NCBI RefSeq assembly: GCF_000526375.1
Contig: NZ_JAFY01000002.1
Coordinates: 682,001-746,000 of the forward strand
Source: Aminiphilus circumscriptus DSM 16581
GTDB taxonomy: Bacteria; Synergistota; Synergistia; Synergistales; Aminiphilaceae
DNA: 64,000 nt
Reading direction: 5' to 3'
The notes under the pieces were generated by a model that searched no databases, was not told the DNA's origin, and saw only the letters and a list, made by a program, of their open reading frames with translations. The position numbers and the translations under genes were made by a program. Positions 34,753 through 43,134 of the stretch are shown here, one piece after another (position 1 is the first letter of the stretch; each line of letters opens with the position of its first letter).

Positions 34753-35181
34753 CTACCGAAGTGGAACCCGGATTTCCGTGAGGAGTTCCTCCGGAGGGGT
34801 GGTGGTGCAGTCGTTGAGATAGATTTCGAAGGAGGGCGTTTCCTTGGGCTCTCTGCCGCTCGCGGGAATCCATTCTCCGTAGAGCGCCCGGTAGACGCCG
34901 TGCAGGCCGTCGTAGCTTCCCTTGTGGATCACCCGGGCGTACTCGCCGCCCTCGATGGTCTGCACCTCGATGCCGTCTTCGGGGACAAAGGAGGCGTCCA
35001 CGCTCACGCAGACGTCCATGCGGATCTTGTCCGCCTCGGTCACGTCGGGATCGTCGTAGCAGATGCCGATGAAAAGAGATTCCGGAGTCAGGCGTGACTG
35101 CACTGCCGGATTGCCGCAAAGGCGTCCCCAGGCCGCACCGCTTGCGGCGTAGGGATCGACCTCCCTGCGTGGTTCTACCTT
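34753..35181 (-). pseudogene. 5'-truncated GyrI-like (AraC effector-binding) gene
   Basis: The frame encodes most of a GyrI-like small-molecule-binding domain: DPYAASGAAWGRLC, LFIGICYDDPDVTEADKIR, VDASFVPEDGIEVQTI, GLHGVYRALYGEWIPASG and PSFEIYLNDCTTTPPEELL. Homology to the family starts upstream of the first usable start codon (GTG at 35103), in codons 35160-35104 of the same open frame, so the natural N-terminus and any AraC-type DNA-binding domain are missing. A miniature transposable element lies at 35229-35324, about 50 bases before the recognisable part. I interpret this as a gene cut down by insertion or deletion, possibly still translated as a 116-residue fragment from the GTG. Confidence 0.6.
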
Positions 35182-35228
35182 ACCGAATAGATCCCCGTTG
35201 TGCCTGACAGCTCTTGCGCAAAATCTAT

Positions 35229-35324
35229 GGAAGCCCTGAATAAAGATCTTTCGCTTTCCCCTGACTCGGCATCACGCTCCGCGAGGCACCCTGCGGGGCT
35301 GACGTAGCCTTATTCAGAGATTTC
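35229..35324. mobile_element. Miniature inverted-repeat element, copy A
   Basis: A 96-base element with imperfect 15-base terminal inverted repeats (left GGAAGCCCTGAATAA; right end, inverted, GAAATCTCTGAATAA). It is flanked by CTAT and CTAC, a near-duplicated YTAR-type target. It is clearly homologous along its length to the element at 61915-62014 in opposite orientation, sharing the internal segment CCCTGCGGGGCTGACGTAGC. It encodes nothing. It lies just upstream of the truncated GyrI-like gene. Confidence 0.8.
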
Positions 35325-35656
35325 CTACATCTGCTAGGTTCTTCCTTAATTTTCCGAAAGGTCATGTCGAACATCTCTTCCGAAGAGCGGTGTCGTCCGC
35401 GTTGTTCCCGGGTCAGGCACTCCGCCGTAGAGCGCCCTCGTCGTCCCTGCGCGCTCTTCTCCAGGATCCGTTTTTTCCAAGAAGACGTAGTGCCTTGTTC
35501 CGTGCTCTGTGCATCCCGATGCGAGGAGTGCTTTGCTCCGCAGTTCGGTACGGGCCGGCGCGAGGTGCACCCGTGGTGGCGACATGTCCGTTTTCGGCGT
35601 TTTGGAAAGATGTCGTTCGGTGCACATTGCGAAAAAGAGAACGTGCCGGAAAAGTC
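35325..35656. other. Intergenic region before the mtt cluster
   Basis: About 330 bases between the miniature element and the promoter of the methyltransferase cluster. Neither strand carries a convincing gene, and I see no cobalamin riboswitch motif, although corrinoid-dependent genes follow. Confidence 0.4.
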
Positions 35657-35685
35657 TTGACATGGTGCATTTTAATGGCTATTGT
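35657..35685 (+). promoter_or_regulatory. Promoter of the mttB/dehydrogenase cluster
   Basis: A perfect -35 box TTGACA (35657-35662) is followed after 17 bases by TATTGT (35680-35685). The start of transcription would be near 35692, about 42 bases before the GTG of the first methyltransferase gene. Confidence 0.7.
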
Positions 35686-35695
35686 GGCTTTGAAG

Positions 35696-35714
35696 GTATA
35701 CATAATTCGTATAC
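35696..35714. promoter_or_regulatory. GTATAC repeat pair, possible GntR/FCD operator
   Basis: The palindrome GTATAC occurs at 35696-35701 and 35709-35714, 13 bases apart, immediately after the predicted transcription start. Operators of FCD-subfamily GntR regulators often have a GTATAC or GGTATA core (NanR is one example). The cluster encodes such a regulator at 43135, so autoregulated repression by roadblock or start-site occlusion is a reasonable inference. Confidence 0.5.
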
Positions 35715-35733
35715 ATATTCGGAGGTGTTCGGC

Positions 35734-37200
35734 GTGATTCATGCGGCGCGATGGGGAGTGCGGAGCACCGTTCTGTCCGAGGAGGAGTTGCGTCGTATCT
35801 CGGACGCGAGTCTTCAAATTCTTGAAAAAACAGGGATGAGAATGCCTCTCTCCGCCGAGAGGCGGGATGCTCTTGCGGGAAAAGGCCTCTTTTTCGAGGA
35901 GGAGGAGTGGAACGGCTCGCCCAGTCTTCGTGTCCGATTTTCTCCCGAATCCGTGGCGACAGCCCTGCAAAGCGCCCCAAAAACGTATACGCTTTGTGCC
36001 CGCAATCCCGAGAACGATCTCTTTTTGGACGGAAGACAAGGATACCTGACCCTTGACGGAAGTGGTCTTTACGTCCTCGATGCCGAAACGGGAGCGGTGC
36101 GTCCCTCCCGAAAGGCGGATCTGGAGACGGCGGTCCGCCTCGCCGATGCACTTCCCGAGATCGCTTTTCTCTGGCCCGTGGTGAGCGCCCAGGACGTTCC
36201 GCCTCCGGTACAGCCCCTCCACGAACTAGAGGCGCTCCTTCGCTTCTCCTCCAAACATGTGCAGGCCATGACGGCGGTAACACCCACGGCAGCCCGGGGA
36301 AGCATCGAGCTCGCCGCGGCTGTCGTCGGAGGCCGCGAGGCGCTCCGCAAGCGTCCGATCCTCTCGAATTTCCAGTGCAGTTTCAGTCCCCTCTCCTATG
36401 ACAGAGACAGTCTCGAAGCGGCGTTCTGTTTCTCCGAGGCGGGCATTCCCACGGGGTTTCTCAACATGACCATCGGATGCGCCACCGCTGGAGCTACTCT
36501 CGCGGCGAATCTCGCCCAGGGAAATGCGGAGGTCCTTGCAGGAATCACGCTCCAGCAGCTTCTCTTTCCCGGCACGCCCACGTTCTACGGCTCCTGCGCC
36601 ACCGTGCTGGAACTTCGTCGGGGTGGTGTCACCTGCGGCGGCCCGGAGGATTGTCTTCTCCAGATGGCGAGCTGCGCCCTGGCCCATTACTACGGTCTTC
36701 CCGCCAACGTGGGAACCTTCGCTTCCGGCGCGCGGATGCCGGACTGGCAGGCGGGATTCGAGAACGCCCTCTCGGGCATGGCGAGTTTTCTCGCCGGGGC
36801 GGACATGATGTGTGGTGCGGGGCTGCTTCAGGGCGCGACGATCTTTTCCGCGGCGCAGACGGTGTTGGATTGTGAGATCTTCGGATTCCTCCGCAGGGCC
36901 GTAGAGGGCCTCTCCGTGGACGACGAGAACCTTGCCCTCTCCGTGATCGAACGTGTCGGGCCGGGGGGTAACTATCTCACCGAGGAGCACACTCTGGCGC
37001 ACATGCGCAAGATCTGGCAGCCCCGCGTTTTGGATCGAAGCTCCACCCGGGATGAGTGGGAGGCTGCGGGGCGTCCCTCTCCGGCGGACCTGGCGGAGAG
37101 GCGGGCACGAAAACTGTTGGAGAAACACGAGCCGGAACCCCTTCCCGGAGAGGCGGAGGTGCGGGAAATTCTCCGGGAGTACGAGGCGCGTCTCGTCTGA
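35734..37200 (+). CDS. MttB-family corrinoid methyltransferase, non-pyrrolysine (first copy)
   Basis: A 488-residue member of the trimethylamine methyltransferase superfamily, which moves a methyl group from a quaternary or tertiary amine to Co(I) of a corrinoid protein. Recognisable segments include EELRRISDASLQILEKTG at the N-terminus, GYLTLDGSGLYVLDAETG, TPTFYGSCATVLELRRGG and SFLAGADMMCGAGLLQGA. The frame is uninterrupted and ends in TGA, so there is no in-frame amber for pyrrolysine; this places it with MtgB, MtpB and MtcB-like enzymes that use glycine betaine, proline betaine, carnitine or others. GGAGG precedes the GTG. It heads a cluster with its own promoter. The substrate is unknown. 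Confidence 0.92.
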   Translation: MIHAARWGVRSTVLSEEELRRISDASLQILEKTGMRMPLSAERRDALAGKGLFFEEEEWNGSPSLRVRFSPESVATALQSAPKTYTLCARNPENDLFLDGRQGYLTLDGSGLYVLDAETGAVRPSRKADLETAVRLADALPEIAFLWPVVSAQDVPPPVQPLHELEALLRFSSKHVQAMTAVTPTAARGSIELAAAVVGGREALRKRPILSNFQCSFSPLSYDRDSLEAAFCFSEAGIPTGFLNMTIGCATAGATLAANLAQGNAEVLAGITLQQLLFPGTPTFYGSCATVLELRRGGVTCGGPEDCLLQMASCALAHYYGLPANVGTFASGARMPDWQAGFENALSGMASFLAGADMMCGAGLLQGATIFSAAQTVLDCEIFGFLRRAVEGLSVDDENLALSVIERVGPGGNYLTEEHTLAHMRKIWQPRVLDRSSTRDEWEAAGRPSPADLAERRARKLLEKHEPEPLPGEAEVREILREYEARLV

Positions 37201-37383
37201 ATTCGGAGCGCGGAGGTTGTTCCCGGGCGAAATGGGGAGGGAATGCGTCTTTCGTGTACGAAGCGGAGGATTCTGCTCCGGGAAATGTTGGCATGCGTTC
37301 GGAGGAGCGTTGATCGTCGCGGTCTTCGGAAGGCGCACCTGCCGGAACGGCGGGAGTGCGGAAAAATGAAGGAGGGTTTGTCC

Positions 37384-38568
37384 ATGGGTTTCGTGTATGC
37401 GGTGCTCGGTGGCGGAAGGCAGGGAACGGCGGCGGCGTATGACATGGCGAAGAACGGGGATGCCGATCGGGTCCTTGTGGGGGATGCGGATCTGGAGGCG
37501 GCGGTGCGGTCCGCGGCGAGGGTGAACACCCTCTTGGGGCGTTCCGTCGCGGAAGCCCACCAGGTGGATGCACGGGATAGCGCGGCACTCCGTCGTTTTC
37601 TGGAGCCGGTGGATTCCTTCCTCTCCGCCGTGCCCTACTGGCTGAACCCTTCGGTTCTGGAGGCTGCCATCGACGCGAAGGCCTGTATGTGCGACCTGGG
37701 GGGCAACACGGACCTGGTTCGGGAACAGATGAAGCGCAGCGACGCCGCGGAGGCGGCGGGAATCGCCGTGGTGCCCGACTGCGGGCAGGTGCCGGGAATG
37801 GGAACGGCCCTCATGAGCTACGCCATGACCTTCCTCGACCGCACGGAGGAACTGCTCATGTGGGACGGTGGCAATGACCAGCATCCGAAGCCTCCGTTCA
37901 ACTACATTCTCACCTTCAACATCGCGGGCCTCACCAACGAGTACTACGGGGTGGCCCATTTCCTCCGGAACGGGAAAAGGGTGGAGGTTCCCACCTTCCT
38001 GGAGGAGGATTACGAGACGGTGGATTTCGGCGGAAAGATCGGCGTCATGGAGGCCTTCGTCGCCGGAGGCGGCACGTCAACAATGCCCTGGACCTACGAG
38101 GGAAAGGTCAGGACGCTCTGGAACAAGACGCTGCGCTGGCCGGGGCACTTCGCCCAGTGGAAGGCCTACATGGACGCGGGACTCCTCGAAGAGGAGCCTG
38201 TCGATGTGGACGGAGTGCAGGTCTCTCCCCGGGCACTGCTGCATCGGGTGCTCGATCCCAAACTGCGGGCACGTCCCGAGGACCGGGATTTCGTCATTGT
38301 CCGGGTGAAGGGTATCGGCGAAAAGGACGGGCTCCGGGCGGAGGTGCTGCTCGACCTGATCGACTACTACGACGAGGCAACGGGTTTCACCGCCATGGAG
38401 CGCACCACCGGATGGGATGGCTCCATCACGGCGATTCTGAACGCCCAGGGGGTGACGCCCCGGGGCGTGCATCCCGTGGAACTCGCCGTTCCGGGAAAGC
38501 GCTTCGCCGAGGAGTTGCGGAAGCGGGGATTTTCCCTGAAGGAGTCCTTCACTATCCATAGAGATTGA
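37384..38568 (+). CDS. Saccharopine dehydrogenase-like oxidoreductase (first copy)
   Basis: A 394-residue NAD(P)-dependent dehydrogenase. The N-terminal Rossmann motif is YAVLGGGRQGTAAAYDM, followed by VLVGDADLEAA. The middle has the family pattern CMCDLGGNTDLVREQ, VPDCGQVPGMGTALM and the catalytic-domain region GGNDQHPKPPFNYILTF. It belongs to the saccharopine dehydrogenase/lysine 6-dehydrogenase group that oxidises or condenses amino groups of diamino acids. Its position between two methyltransferase genes suggests it oxidises the demethylated amine. AAGGAGGG lies seven bases before the ATG. The substrate is not assigned. Confidence 0.9.
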   Translation: MGFVYAVLGGGRQGTAAAYDMAKNGDADRVLVGDADLEAAVRSAARVNTLLGRSVAEAHQVDARDSAALRRFLEPVDSFLSAVPYWLNPSVLEAAIDAKACMCDLGGNTDLVREQMKRSDAAEAAGIAVVPDCGQVPGMGTALMSYAMTFLDRTEELLMWDGGNDQHPKPPFNYILTFNIAGLTNEYYGVAHFLRNGKRVEVPTFLEEDYETVDFGGKIGVMEAFVAGGGTSTMPWTYEGKVRTLWNKTLRWPGHFAQWKAYMDAGLLEEEPVDVDGVQVSPRALLHRVLDPKLRARPEDRDFVIVRVKGIGEKDGLRAEVLLDLIDYYDEATGFTAMERTTGWDGSITAILNAQGVTPRGVHPVELAVPGKRFAEELRKRGFSLKESFTIHRD

Positions 38569-38650
38569 GACAGGAAAGCACTAAAGAGCGGGAGCGGGAG
38601 CGAAGGTGTTCCACCTGGAGCCCTTCGACACACGAACAGGAGGGGTTGTC

Positions 38651-39814
38651 GTGAAGAAAAAGGTGATTGTGTTGGGATGTGGGCTCGTGGGGTCTGTCAT
38701 GGCGCTTGATCTGGCGGCGGACGATGCCTACGAGGTGACCGTGGCGGACGCCAACGAAGAAGCGCTGAAAAAGGCCGCCGCAAAGGCGAAAAATCCCGTG
38801 AAGACCACGACGGGGATCGATTTCGCCTCTCCCGCGTCCATCACCGAAGGTGTACAGGGGCATGATCTCGTCATCGGTGCCGTGCCGGGATCCATGGGGT
38901 ATGCCGCCATCGGTGCGGTGATCAGGGCGGGAGTGAACATGTCGGACATTTCCTTCATGGGCGAGGAATATCGCGACTGGGACAAGGCCGCCAAGGAAGC
39001 GGGGGTCACGCTCTTCGAGGACGTGGGGGTCACCCCCGGCGCGTCGAGCATCCTCATCGGAGACGCCTGCCGACGGCTCGACCGCGTCGATGACGTGACG
39101 ATCTACGTCACGGGGCTTCCCAAGAATCCCGAGCCCCCCTTCAACTATCGCCTCGTCTTCTCCCCGGACGACCTGGTGGAGGAATTCGTTCGCCCAGCCC
39201 GCATCAAGAGAAACGGGAAGATCGTGGAGGAGCCCGCCCTTTCGGGACGGCAGCTCCTCACCTTCGACATTCCCGGCATCTCCGTGCCGCAGATGGAGGG
39301 ATTCTACACCGATGGTGCCCGGTCGCTCCTCGATTCCATTCCCTGTCCCAACGTGAAGGAGATTACCCTCCGCTATCCCGGGACGGCTCGGGACATGGAG
39401 TTTCTCCGGGAGATCGGCCTGTTCGACACGGATCCGGTGGACGTGAAGGGGCAGAAGGTGGCGCCTCGGGATCTCTTCGCCGCTCTTGCCTATCCCAAGA
39501 TGAAGCTCCGGGACGACGAGATCGAGTTCACCTTTTTCCATGTGCTGGTCACGGGAGAGAAGGACGGAAAGAAGGTTCGGGAGGAATACGCTCTTTACGA
39601 CGAGCGGGACCCCGGAACGGGCTACCATTCCATGGCCCGGACCACGGGCTTTCCCTGCGTGATCGTGGGGCGTCTGATCGCCGAAGGAGTCCTGCGCATG
39701 CCCGGCGTGAACCCTCCCGAGGCGGTGGGTACCTGCGCCCCCGCAGTGGAGCGGTTCCTCCAGGAGATGACGAAGCGGGGTGTGAAGATCATCCATCGGG
39801 TGACGGAACTTTAG
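38651..39814 (+). CDS. Saccharopine dehydrogenase-like oxidoreductase (second copy)
   Basis: A 387-residue paralogue of the preceding dehydrogenase. The Rossmann motif is VIVLGCGLVGSVMALDL, with VTVADANEEALKKA. VGVTPGASSILIGDACRRL, TGLPKNPEPPFNYRLVFS and RTTGFPCVIVGRLIAEG align with the corresponding segments of its neighbour. Two different copies could form a heteromer or act in successive oxidation steps. The GTG at 38651 follows GGAGGGG. The second methyltransferase gene starts 17 bases after its stop, so they are co-transcribed. Confidence 0.9.
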   Translation: MKKKVIVLGCGLVGSVMALDLAADDAYEVTVADANEEALKKAAAKAKNPVKTTTGIDFASPASITEGVQGHDLVIGAVPGSMGYAAIGAVIRAGVNMSDISFMGEEYRDWDKAAKEAGVTLFEDVGVTPGASSILIGDACRRLDRVDDVTIYVTGLPKNPEPPFNYRLVFSPDDLVEEFVRPARIKRNGKIVEEPALSGRQLLTFDIPGISVPQMEGFYTDGARSLLDSIPCPNVKEITLRYPGTARDMEFLREIGLFDTDPVDVKGQKVAPRDLFAALAYPKMKLRDDEIEFTFFHVLVTGEKDGKKVREEYALYDERDPGTGYHSMARTTGFPCVIVGRLIAEGVLRMPGVNPPEAVGTCAPAVERFLQEMTKRGVKIIHRVTEL

Positions 39815-39831
39815 GGGGGCTGGGCGAAGCC

Positions 39832-41328
39832 ATGGCACGGGAACGGAAGAAAGGCTACGGCCCCAAAAAGCCCATCGCTCCCATACCGCGCTACTGGAAT
39901 CCTCCCATCGTGCTGGTTCAGGAGGAGCAGCGCCGGGCCATTCACGGCGCCTCCCTCACGGTGCTGGAACATGCGGGCATGCGCATCGCCTCGGAGGAGG
40001 CCCGGGAGATCCTCGCCCGGGCGGGTGCCCGCGTCGAGGAGGATCGGGTCTTCTTCCCTTGGACGCTCGTGGAGGGTGCCCTGCGAAAGATTCCTTCGGT
40101 GATTCGCCTTTGTGGGCGCACTCCGGAGGAGGATCTTCTCCTGGACGGGCGTCACACCTACATGAATCTCGACGGAAACGGGATGGAAATTCTGGATTTC
40201 GAGACCGGAGTCCGCCGTCCCACTACCCTCGCCGACCTCGAAACGGCCACGCGGATGGCGGACTACCTGGAGCAGATCGGTTACGTGTGGCCCATCGCCA
40301 CCGCCCGGGACTGTCCCGTGCCTGTGCAGCCCCTTTACGAAACGCGATGCCAACTCCGCAACACCACCAAACACGTCATGACCATGACCGTGGCGGACGG
40401 TTTCTGCGCCCGGGGCGTCATCGACATGGCCGCGGCGGTGGCGGGAGGACGCGAGGCGTTGCGCCGCCGCCCGCTCATCTCTCTTTTCGAGAGCGTCACC
40501 AGCCCTCTCGCGCTGGAACGGGGTGCCTGCGAGGCGCTTCTCGCCTTTGCGAGGGAAGGTCTGCCCACGGGAATCATGACCATGCCTCTCTCGGGGGCCA
40601 CCGCGCCGGTCACCGTGGCGGGGAATCTCGTGCTCGCCAACGCGGAGGTTCTCGCAGGGCTTACGCTGGTGCAGTGTGTCACGCCGGGGTGTCCCTCCTG
40701 GTACGCCTCGTGTTCCACCGTGATGGATCTCAAGTCCGGCGGCGTCACCTCCAACGGTCCCGAGGACTACCTGATCCAGGCGGGAACCATCGCCATGGCG
40801 CGGATCCACTACAATATTCCCGTCATGACCGGCGTCATGGGGACCGAGGCACGTGCTCCGGGATGGCAGTCCGCCGTGGAGGATTCCCTCTCCGTGTACA
40901 CCTCCGCGCTTTGCGGCGCGGACCTCATGCCCGGCGCGGGGCTTTTGAAGAACGCCACGGTGCTCTCCTACGAGGAACTTGTCCTGGGGTGCGAGATCTA
41001 CGAGATGGTCCGCCGCGTCAAGGAAGGATTTCCCACCGACGCGGAGGCCCTCGCCGTGGAGGCCATCCTGCGGGTGGGGCCTCGGGGGGATTTCATGACC
41101 GATCCCCACACGCTGGAACACATGCGGGAGTTGTGGCAACCCGATGTGCTGCGTCGGTGCAGCTTCGACGCCTGGGAGAGTTCGGGACGTGCCGATGCCC
41201 TGGAGCGTGCCCGGGAGAAGGCGGCGTGGATCATGGAACACCACGAGCCGGAACCGCTTTCCGCCTCGGTGGATGCGGAACTCGACCGCATTCTCGAGAC
41301 CTACGCCGAAGAAAAGGGAGGGATCTGA
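39832..41328 (+). CDS. MttB-family corrinoid methyltransferase, non-pyrrolysine (second copy)
   Basis: A 498-residue paralogue of the methyltransferase at 35734. Shared segments include RRAIHGASLTVLEHAGMRI, TYMNLDGNGMEILDFETG, PVQPLYETRCQLRNTTKHV, SWYASCSTVMDLKSGG and ALCGADLMPGAGLLKNA. The frame has no amber codon and stops at TGA. It starts with a lysine/arginine-rich stretch (MARERKKGYGPKKP) absent from the first copy. With the corrinoid protein encoded at 43884 it would demethylate an amine; having two copies suggests stepwise removal of methyl groups or two substrates. The ribosome-binding site is a G-run and not strong, perhaps relying on coupling to the gene 17 bases upstream. Confidence 0.92.
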   Translation: MARERKKGYGPKKPIAPIPRYWNPPIVLVQEEQRRAIHGASLTVLEHAGMRIASEEAREILARAGARVEEDRVFFPWTLVEGALRKIPSVIRLCGRTPEEDLLLDGRHTYMNLDGNGMEILDFETGVRRPTTLADLETATRMADYLEQIGYVWPIATARDCPVPVQPLYETRCQLRNTTKHVMTMTVADGFCARGVIDMAAAVAGGREALRRRPLISLFESVTSPLALERGACEALLAFAREGLPTGIMTMPLSGATAPVTVAGNLVLANAEVLAGLTLVQCVTPGCPSWYASCSTVMDLKSGGVTSNGPEDYLIQAGTIAMARIHYNIPVMTGVMGTEARAPGWQSAVEDSLSVYTSALCGADLMPGAGLLKNATVLSYEELVLGCEIYEMVRRVKEGFPTDAEALAVEAILRVGPRGDFMTDPHTLEHMRELWQPDVLRRCSFDAWESSGRADALERAREKAAWIMEHHEPEPLSASVDAELDRILETYAEEKGGI

Positions 41329-41431
41329 CCCCGGCTGTATGCGAGTACGTTTCCATCCCGTTCTTTCCGGAGCGTTTCCCGGGTGCGCCGCCGCAGTTCG
41401 CCGTACCAGCTTCGGTGGCGCCGGAGCGGAT

Positions 41432-41468
41432 GCTTTCCCGGCGGAGCGTGTTGCTCCGCCGGGAAAGC
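41432..41468 (+). terminator. Perfect hairpin inside the mtt cluster
   Basis: A 16-base-pair perfect inverted repeat (41432-41447 with 41453-41468) with a five-base GTGTT loop, between the second methyltransferase gene and nhaC. No T-run follows, so it may be a weak or attenuating terminator or an mRNA-processing/stability element that lowers expression of the downstream genes. Confidence 0.5.
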
Positions 41469-41507
41469 GTCCCGAGCCGAAGAGAAGAAGAGGGAGGCTG
41501 AAGAGAC

Positions 41508-43028
41508 ATGTCCAGAGAGTTGCCGCCGGAAGTGCAGGAATACCAGGAGGAAAAGGAGCTCGGAGAAAAGCGGGGAGGCCAGGGGAAGACCCCGACGCTC
41601 ACCGAGTCCGTCGGCGTGGTGGTTGCCATCGCGGGGGTCATCACCGTGTGCATTCTTATGCTGGGCCTCGACGCGCACATTCCCATCTTTCTCTGCGTTC
41701 TTTTCGTCACCGTTCTCGGACTGCGTCTCAAGAATACCTGGGAGCACCTGGAGGCAGGATTCGTCTCCGCCATCAACGCCAGCATGTCCGCCTTCTTCAT
41801 TCTCATGCTCGTGGGCATTCTCGTGGGCGTGTGGATGATCTCCGGCGTCATCAGCACCATGATCGACTATGGTTTGGCCATTCTCTCGCCGAAGATCTTC
41901 CTCATCGCCACCTACGTCATCTGCAGCATCGTCGCCCTCGCCACGGGAACCTCCTGGGGCACGGCGGCCTCCATCGGCGTCGCTCTCGTCGGTGTGGGAG
42001 CCGGTCTCGGCATTCCCGCGGGCATGACGGGAGGCGCCATCGTCGCCGGTGCCTACTTCGGCGACAAGATGAGCCCTTTGTCCGACACCACGAACCTTGC
42101 TCCCGCCGTGTCCGGGGCCAAGCTCTACGACCACATCGGCGCCATGATCTACACCACGGGACCCACCTGGATTCTCGCTGGGGCGGCCTTTATCGTTCTG
42201 AGCCTGCTCTACGGCGGCGGCGACTTCGATCCCACCCGGGTGAACCAGATCCGGGAGGCTCTGGCGAGCGTGCAGAAGATCCATCCGCTGCTGCTCCTGC
42301 CGCCTCTGTGCGTCATCGGCATGGCGCTCCTGAAGATTCCCGCCGTGCCGGGCATGTTCGTGGGGATCGTCATGGGCGCCCTCTGCGGCATGGTCATCCA
42401 GGGAGTTGGATTCGTCGACATGATGACCGCGGCGAACTACGGCTACGAGGGGGCCGTCTCCGCGGAGGTCTTCGGCGAAGAAATCGCGGAGCTCGTGAAC
42501 GGTCTGCTCACCCGTGGAGGCCTGCAGAACATGATGTGGACCATCTCCCTTTCCTGGATGGCCATCGGGTTCGGCGGCATGCTCGAAGCGGTGGGATATC
42601 TCCACGTCATTCTCCACGCGGTGGTGAACTACATGAACCGCGTGGGAAACCTCGTGACGGCCACGCTGGCCTCTTGCTTCGCCGTGAACCTCCTCATCGG
42701 CGACCAGTATCTGGCCATCATCCTGCCGGGGCGCCTCTTCAAACCCGCCTACGAGGAACTCGGCCTGGAGCCGCGCATGCTCTCCAGGACACTCGAGGAT
42801 GCGGGAACGCTCACGTCACCTCTCGTCCCCTGGAACGCCTGCGGGGCCTATATGGCGGGGACGCTCGGCATTCCCACCCTCACCTACGCGCCCTACGCGA
42901 TCCTCAACTGGCTGAATCCCTTCGTCTCCGCCTTCATCGCCTACGCGGGGTTCAAGATCTTCTGGCGCGAGGGATATGGGCCGGCGGCGAAAAGCGACGC
43001 GGTTCCCGCGGCGGGCACGGGGAAATAG
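41508..43028 (+). CDS. nhaC: NhaC-family Na+/H+ antiporter
   Basis: An inner-membrane protein of 506 residues with about 11-12 hydrophobic segments. Family-typical regions are ALATGTSWGTAASIGVAL, YFGDKMSPLSDTTNLAP, NLLIGDQYLAIILPG and LTSPLVPWNACGAYMAG. Proteins annotated NhaC in catabolic clusters may exchange organic substrates as well as cations (compare malate/lactate antiporter MleN), so it could import the methylated amine or export a product. The N-terminal 30 residues are charged and cytoplasmic. GGGAGG lies upstream of the ATG. Confidence 0.93.
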   Translation: MSRELPPEVQEYQEEKELGEKRGGQGKTPTLTESVGVVVAIAGVITVCILMLGLDAHIPIFLCVLFVTVLGLRLKNTWEHLEAGFVSAINASMSAFFILMLVGILVGVWMISGVISTMIDYGLAILSPKIFLIATYVICSIVALATGTSWGTAASIGVALVGVGAGLGIPAGMTGGAIVAGAYFGDKMSPLSDTTNLAPAVSGAKLYDHIGAMIYTTGPTWILAGAAFIVLSLLYGGGDFDPTRVNQIREALASVQKIHPLLLLPPLCVIGMALLKIPAVPGMFVGIVMGALCGMVIQGVGFVDMMTAANYGYEGAVSAEVFGEEIAELVNGLLTRGGLQNMMWTISLSWMAIGFGGMLEAVGYLHVILHAVVNYMNRVGNLVTATLASCFAVNLLIGDQYLAIILPGRLFKPAYEELGLEPRMLSRTLEDAGTLTSPLVPWNACGAYMAGTLGIPTLTYAPYAILNWLNPFVSAFIAYAGFKIFWREGYGPAAKSDAVPAAGTGK

Positions 43029-43134
43029 TGTGAGGAAGCCGTCGGCATTTTCTTTTGCCGTTCCACCGTCGGAAGATCGGTCACCGGGTGGTTCCGGCAT
43101 TCGGACCTGAACATCCATGGAAGAGAGGACCGTC

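Noticed and set aside
35346-35663. A minus-strand frame as the lost N-terminal half of the GyrI-like gene beyond the miniature element
   Set aside because: The translation shows no AraC helix-turn-helix or GyrI features.
35325-35733. A cobalamin riboswitch before the corrinoid-dependent cluster
   Set aside because: No B12-box-like sequence or suitable long structured leader is visible; the predicted leader is only about 42 bases.
35734-41328. Pyrrolysine-dependent trimethylamine methyltransferases
   Set aside because: Both MttB-like frames are uninterrupted by TAG and end in TGA, and no pyl genes are in the window, so they belong to the non-pyrrolysine group.
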